Assembly: GCA_905183005.1 (NCBI GenBank)
Contig: CAJJDO010000166.1
Coordinates: 147,504-211,503, forward strand
Length of the DNA: 64,000 nt
Direction: 5' to 3'
DNA from: Paramecium pentaurelia
Taxonomy: Eukaryota; Ciliophora; Oligohymenophorea; Peniculida; Parameciidae
The notes under the pieces were generated by a model that saw only the letters and a program-made list of their open reading frames with translations, was not told where the DNA came from and ran no database searches. Positions within the stretch are counted from its first letter, which is position 1. Every line of letters starts with the position of its first letter. Shown here one piece after another: positions 59,118-64,000 of this stretch. The position numbers were made by a program, and so were the translations under genes.

Positions 59118-62100
59118 ATGTCAGGCTTATTGAATAAAGTAACATCCCCATTACGTGGAGGTGGTTGTGGGTCTTCGAAAATAATTCCCACCACAGAACC
59201 ATACTTAAAGTCTGATTATTAAGATATAGACAATTTCATTACTAGATTTGATTCTTTTGTCTAAACAATTTACACTAAAGCAGCTGTTGCTGCTAATTAA
59301 TTAGAAGCTTAAGAAATAATGATAGCCATATAATGGTTTATTTTTTAAGAGGAAAACATTTACAAACTCATCAAGAATGCCTAAAAGGTCATGAAATCAT
59401 ACAACTTGATTATAGATGGAATACTAAAATTGTTGAAAAGTTGTTTGATCTACGTCAGAACGGATTCATTTAAATGTTTATTCATCTTAAGGACAACAGC
59501 ATCTCTATCTAAAGTGATATTTAGCTTCCATTTGATAAATGACAAGAGATTTATGAACTGTGATACATAACAGCAATTTGTAGATATTTGTGATGAATTA
59601 AGATAATAAATGGAAATAGAGAAAAATGATTTAATTCAAATATAATTGGAACTTTACCTTTTCCTAACAAAAACTTCTTTTCAGATGGCCCCAAATAATG
59701 GTAAAGAAAGGGATGATATTTTAAAGGGTTGTTTAAAAGGTATCTTTAACTCAATAATTGATTTGAAACCAAATATCGAATTGTTTATATCATTGTTTCA
59801 GGGAGCCTGTCTGCTTTACAATAATTATACAGTGTAGAAAAATAGAAAATAATATGAAGATTATTTTTAAATAGATATGTTGTAATGGGAGATCATTAAT
59901 AATTTTAAATTAGACAACTAACAGAATTTAGAAGAAATAATTTTACAAATTGAGAAAATACATGAAAATCTTGTCAAAAATTCGAGTGATTGGAAAAATC
60001 ATTTTTTGTGGATTTAAATGATTGGAAAAATCATAATTTATCATCCACTAATAACAAAACAAAAATTAAACCAGCTGACTAGCTCTTTCAATTTGTAAGC
60101 AAAATCAAGGGTCATTTGGAAGGAATATCTTAACAAAGGATTTTTAATGCAATTGAATCATAGGAATGACTAAGCTTTAATTTTACTTAATTAGTTTAAA
60201 AATAAAGAATTAACTTAAATTGATAAATTAATACTAGAAGACACTTTCAAAGAATGGGAAAACTTATTGTTGCTTAAAGACTTCTTACTGAATGAAAAAA
60301 ATGATAATATCTATTTCACATTTGGTTCTTATTTAAAATTAAAGTTAGATATTAAGGAAACCTAAAAAAATGAATATCTTTAGGCAGTTTGCAAAATTTC
60401 ACAATTTTTTGATTTCATCATTTCTAATAAATTACTAGCTTTAATTTAAGAAAATTATGAGAGATTGGGAGTCATAGTTAAATTTTATAAAAATTTTATC
60501 AAATAAAATAAGTGTTTTAATGTCACAATAGAATAAGCTGCCCATAATTCATAATTAAAAAAAATTAATCTAAACTTTAAAGAATATTTCCAAAATACTC
60601 TCAAAATCATTAAAGTTATTAAGCTTAGTTAAAGGAAATAATATTGTGAAATAGAATAACTTGAATAGAAAAAGATTAATGAAATCAAATTTTTTTAATA
60701 ATTTAAATATATTATGAGACTTTTAGAATAAATATTATCATAAGCAATTTAAGATATTAAAGATAATAGAAATGAATTGGATGAAAGCTAAATACTTTAG
60801 TAAGAGATAGATTAGATTTAAAAGGAATTATCAAATTTAAATCTAACAGATAAATAATTTTCATTTGTGAATAAGATTAAGTAAAAGTTACTTGCCTTAA
60901 CTAGTGCAACCCTTAACAAGAAAAAATTTTTGAAAGATGCTCAATGTATCTTAAACATAATTGAACAAACTGAAAAATAAGTCTTAGAGCTAGAAATCTC
61001 TTTACTTCAAAATGATAACTTAATTCAATACTTTATAATTTTATTGAGTAACCTAAATTGTTATTATGAACAAAAGGTCTAAGAGCTTCAAAATTACTTT
61101 AATGAATTAAATTTAAGTTTTAAAACATTTCTAATTTTACAATATGAAATAGAGTCTGTTTCTAAATCTGAAAAAATAAAAGAAATTTAATAACAATATT
61201 CTTAAAAGCTTTCATCCTAATGTATACACTAATAAAGATTGAACATTTTAAAGTTTAAATTGCAATTAATTGCTTATAAATAATGCTTGTAAAATGTATT
61301 AGCAATACCATCAGAAAATTTTTTCAAGTTAAGAGATTTTATCAATTTGGATGAGTTTCTATTTGATGTAGTTAAGAATTATCCAAAACGAATAATTTAA
61401 TGTGACAGTTCATTTTATAAATAAACTTTTACAGAAGTAAGTAACTTATAAATTACTGAACAAGACTATTAAAATAATTTAGCAATATAAAAAGGAATTT
61501 TAGATTATCTTATATTTAAATTAACTCTAGAAGAGTAAATTATTGAAATGGAAAGAATAGATTTAGAATTAATTTAAAAGGAATTTGGAGAATTAGTAAG
61601 AGAAGAAACTGGTCCTTTAACTCTTACTGAAAGAATTATGAAAATTATAAAAGATTTTTCAATAGATTTTTCATTAAAAATTATCGAGAATGAAAATCTT
61701 AATCAAAGTTAACTGAATTTGGAGAGAGAAAAGTATGAGGAGTTGTTGTAAGAATTAAAAAAAATTAAATACTATGATAATTGTGAAGTGGTTGAATAAC
61801 TTAAAATATTAATCAGCCAGATTTAAATTATTATAAAATTATTGAAAGCTTCAATTAACCAAGATCGATAATTTTTTCAAATGCCTATAATTGAAACAGT
61901 AAAAGATTTAAAACAAAAATTTCATGAATTTAAAACAAAATATGATGATTAAAACAATAGAGCTGGGTAACTCAATTAATTAAATAATAAAATTGTAGAG
62001 GATGAAAATAATGACCAAAATAAAATTAGAACAAATTTATCAATCATTATTAATATTCTATAATTATTATTAATTAAGATAAGATAAGAGAAGCAAAAAT

Positions 62101-64000
62101 TGGCCTAATTAGTTGAAAATGTTAAACTTTTTACTAAAAGCCTTGATGTTTCCCAAAAATATTACCTGTAATTGTATACAAGTTTTTAAAGTTGTTTTTC
62201 AAAACATACAGACAACTTTAAGGAATCGTTATACACAACTGCTAATTTACAATAATAGGAAAAAGAATCAATTAAAGAATACTTTTCAAGAATTTAAATC
62301 GACACATTGTAGAGTGAAAAATAATCAAACAAAAATAATAGTTAATCAACGAATATTGTTGATTTTCTCTATAAGTTAATGGCTGAAACAAAAGAAACTT
62401 TAAAAATTTCTAAGTGGGATTTTCAGGAAATTTAATTTAATCAAGAATAACTAGTTCAATTAACTAAAAAAATATACCTACAAGAAAACGATGAGGAATA
62501 TGAAGTCAAATCAAATCAATAGGATTAATTCTCTATTGATTAATAAAAAAATGATGAATGGAAAATTAAATAGGGTTTAGTATTAACTATAATTTAGATT
62601 TCGTAGAATAGCTTTACAGAAACAATTACTCGATTTTGTTAAAAAACTCTCATTTAATTATGGGTTTTAGAAAAAGACTAAAGAGTTAGAAATTTATTGA
62701 AAAATAAACACTTAATAAGTTTATAGATGGAAATTTTGTCTAAAGATTGGTAGACACAACACGATAGAATTGCAGGAGAGATGTAAAAAATGCTGAAGAG
62801 AATTGATGAATTGTAAGAATAAATTACCCAAGAGGCAAATCTTAACAAAAGAGAGCTATAATTGAAAGAAATGGATGAAACAACTCAGTATTTGGATGAA
62901 TACATTTAAAATGTCAGCGAAATGGGTTAATAACTAAGTTTGGTAACTGATTTTGTAAATCATATCAGAAAGGGTTTGTTAAGAGTTGAGGGAAAAATAA
63001 ATCAAATAAAAGAGCAGCTCAACAACATGGGGAATGATATTAAATTTTTAAGAGGAAAATCGGTTGTATAATTGCTTGAAATTAGAAAATGGAAAGTGTT
63101 GAAGGAAGCAGCAGAAAAAAATGTTAAGTCCATCTATATACCATTAAAAACTTAAGAGAGAGGTAAAAATGGGATCAGTAATTTGATGAATTTAGATTAA
63201 TTTGAAGATAACGATGGAGAAGTGAATGAGTTTTTATATGAAGAGAAAACAGTATTGCTAATTCATGGATTAGCTGGATCCGGCAAAAGTACTACAGCCA
63301 AAAAAATTGAAGAGTTTATTTGGAAATTACATGATAGTAATAAAAAAATTGGGAATTATGTATTAATACCTGTTTATATTTCATTACCCTCTTTAAAAAA
63401 CCCTGTTTTTTAAGCAGTAGAAGAATCATTTAAATAAGATGATTATGGGTTTGATGATCTCTAATTGAAAGAATGTAAAGAAATGTTGTAAAAGAAAGAA
63501 TTCCGATTCATATTTATAATGGACAGTTATGATGAAATGAAGCTAGAGAATATTTAGAAAAATTTATACATTAATAATAAGCTCAAACAAAATTGGTCAG
63601 ACCCTCTTGTTATTTTTACCACCAGAAGTGACATTTTTACTAGCGGCAATTATGCCGACTGGTTTGCGCCTGAAGATAAATAGAGATTTAAAGAAATCTA
63701 GCTTCTTCGTTTTGAAGAGAGTTAAAAATAAGAATATCTTAAGAAATTTACGATTTAAAGTATTAAAATGTTAATTTTTGATATACATGAATGGTAAGTC
63801 TCAACTTAAAACCAAAAAGCTCTGGATTGTAAAAGGTTTGAACAGAGTTGGGAAAAGGTATATTCATCATTTTTGAAATTCGATGAAGCAAGATGGAAAT
63901 CTGATACTCTTTTGAATGAAAAATAAATAATCAGTATTTTATAATATTTGAAGGATGATGAGTTAATTGCTTTAAAAAACAATGAAGCTATAAGGAGCTT
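59118..64000 (+). CDS. NACHT-type P-loop ATPase (NLR-like), intronless, 3' partial
   Basis: A single frame open from ATG 59118 to the end of the window (1627 codons) without any intron. The N-terminus is MSGLLNKVTSPLRGGGCGSS, followed by about 1350 residues of helical, partly coiled-coil sequence (residue 40 onward; e.g. IDNFITRFDSFVQTIYTKAA). A NACHT-like module follows: Walker A GLAGSGKSTT at about residue 1384, Walker B FIFIMDSYDEM at about 1465 and a sensor-like VIFTTRSDIF. The Asp-x-x-Asp-Glu pattern and the position fit NACHT/STAND proteins, in which nucleotide state controls oligomerisation. C-terminal WD40, TPR or LRR repeats would be expected beyond the window. Start could also lie upstream: the frame stays open back to an ATG near 58905. 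Confidence 0.8.

Noticed and set aside
1..64000. tRNA, rRNA, CRISPR arrays, insertion sequences
   Set aside because: No cloverleaf, rRNA core, regularly spaced repeats or transposase was recognised by eye; AT-rich repeats are common and uninformative here.

Overview
The window is macronuclear DNA of a ciliate, almost certainly a Paramecium. It is very AT-rich. Genes make sense only if TAA and TAG are read as glutamine and TGA is the sole stop (genetic code 6). Most genes carry tiny introns (mostly 18-32 nt, typically GTA...TAG or AAG), and intergenic spacers are usually tens to a few hundred bases. I rebuilt the genes by hand in this code. For nearly every complete model the spliced length is an exact multiple of three; about 63 introns were placed.

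Layout. 1-6.7 kb: a 5'-partial gamma-tubulin complex protein (GCP3/Spc98) and several hypothetical genes. 7.9-15.5 kb (minus): a giant intact cysteine-rich GPI-type surface (immobilization) antigen, with a long 1.4 kb divergent spacer. 16.9-22.5 kb: coiled-coil genes and deoxyhypusine hydroxylase. 22.8-29.8 kb: a BEACH/WD40 protein with 13 introns. 29.8-35.6 kb: a trichocyst-matrix-like secreted coiled-coil protein, a laforin-type glucan phosphatase and a RING-CH/FHA fusion. 35.7-37.6 kb: inner-arm dynein light chain p28. 38-43.4 kb: a 1746-aa type I membrane protein. 43.5-55 kb: a UBC9-like E2, a VPS10/sortilin receptor, a mitochondrial acyl-carrier-like protein without the phosphopantetheine serine, an HTH protein, a small membrane protein that may be a selenoprotein, a cyclin, a RanBP2-type zinc-finger protein and a PAP2-fold pseudoenzyme. 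55.2-58.3 kb: a decayed surface-antigen pseudogene collinear with the intact antigen. 59.1-64 kb: an intronless NACHT-ATPase (NLR-like) gene running off the window.

Two single-N gaps (7100 and 36416) are each flanked by a direct duplication of about 1.1 kb. The first pair looks identical (probably an unmerged contig overlap). The second pair differs by substitutions and by spacer length, so it may be two haplotypes, a real tandem duplication or a mis-join.

Most genes look like ordinary cellular functions (cytoskeleton, cilia, trafficking, glycogen metabolism, ubiquitin-like pathways). The accessory-looking parts are the antigen, its decayed paralogue and the NACHT gene. The most interesting lead is the gene at 51229-51547. 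It ends Cys-Lys-Ser-TGA-Gly-TGA and has a SECIS-like hairpin just downstream, suggesting UGA serves both as the only stop codon and as selenocysteine.
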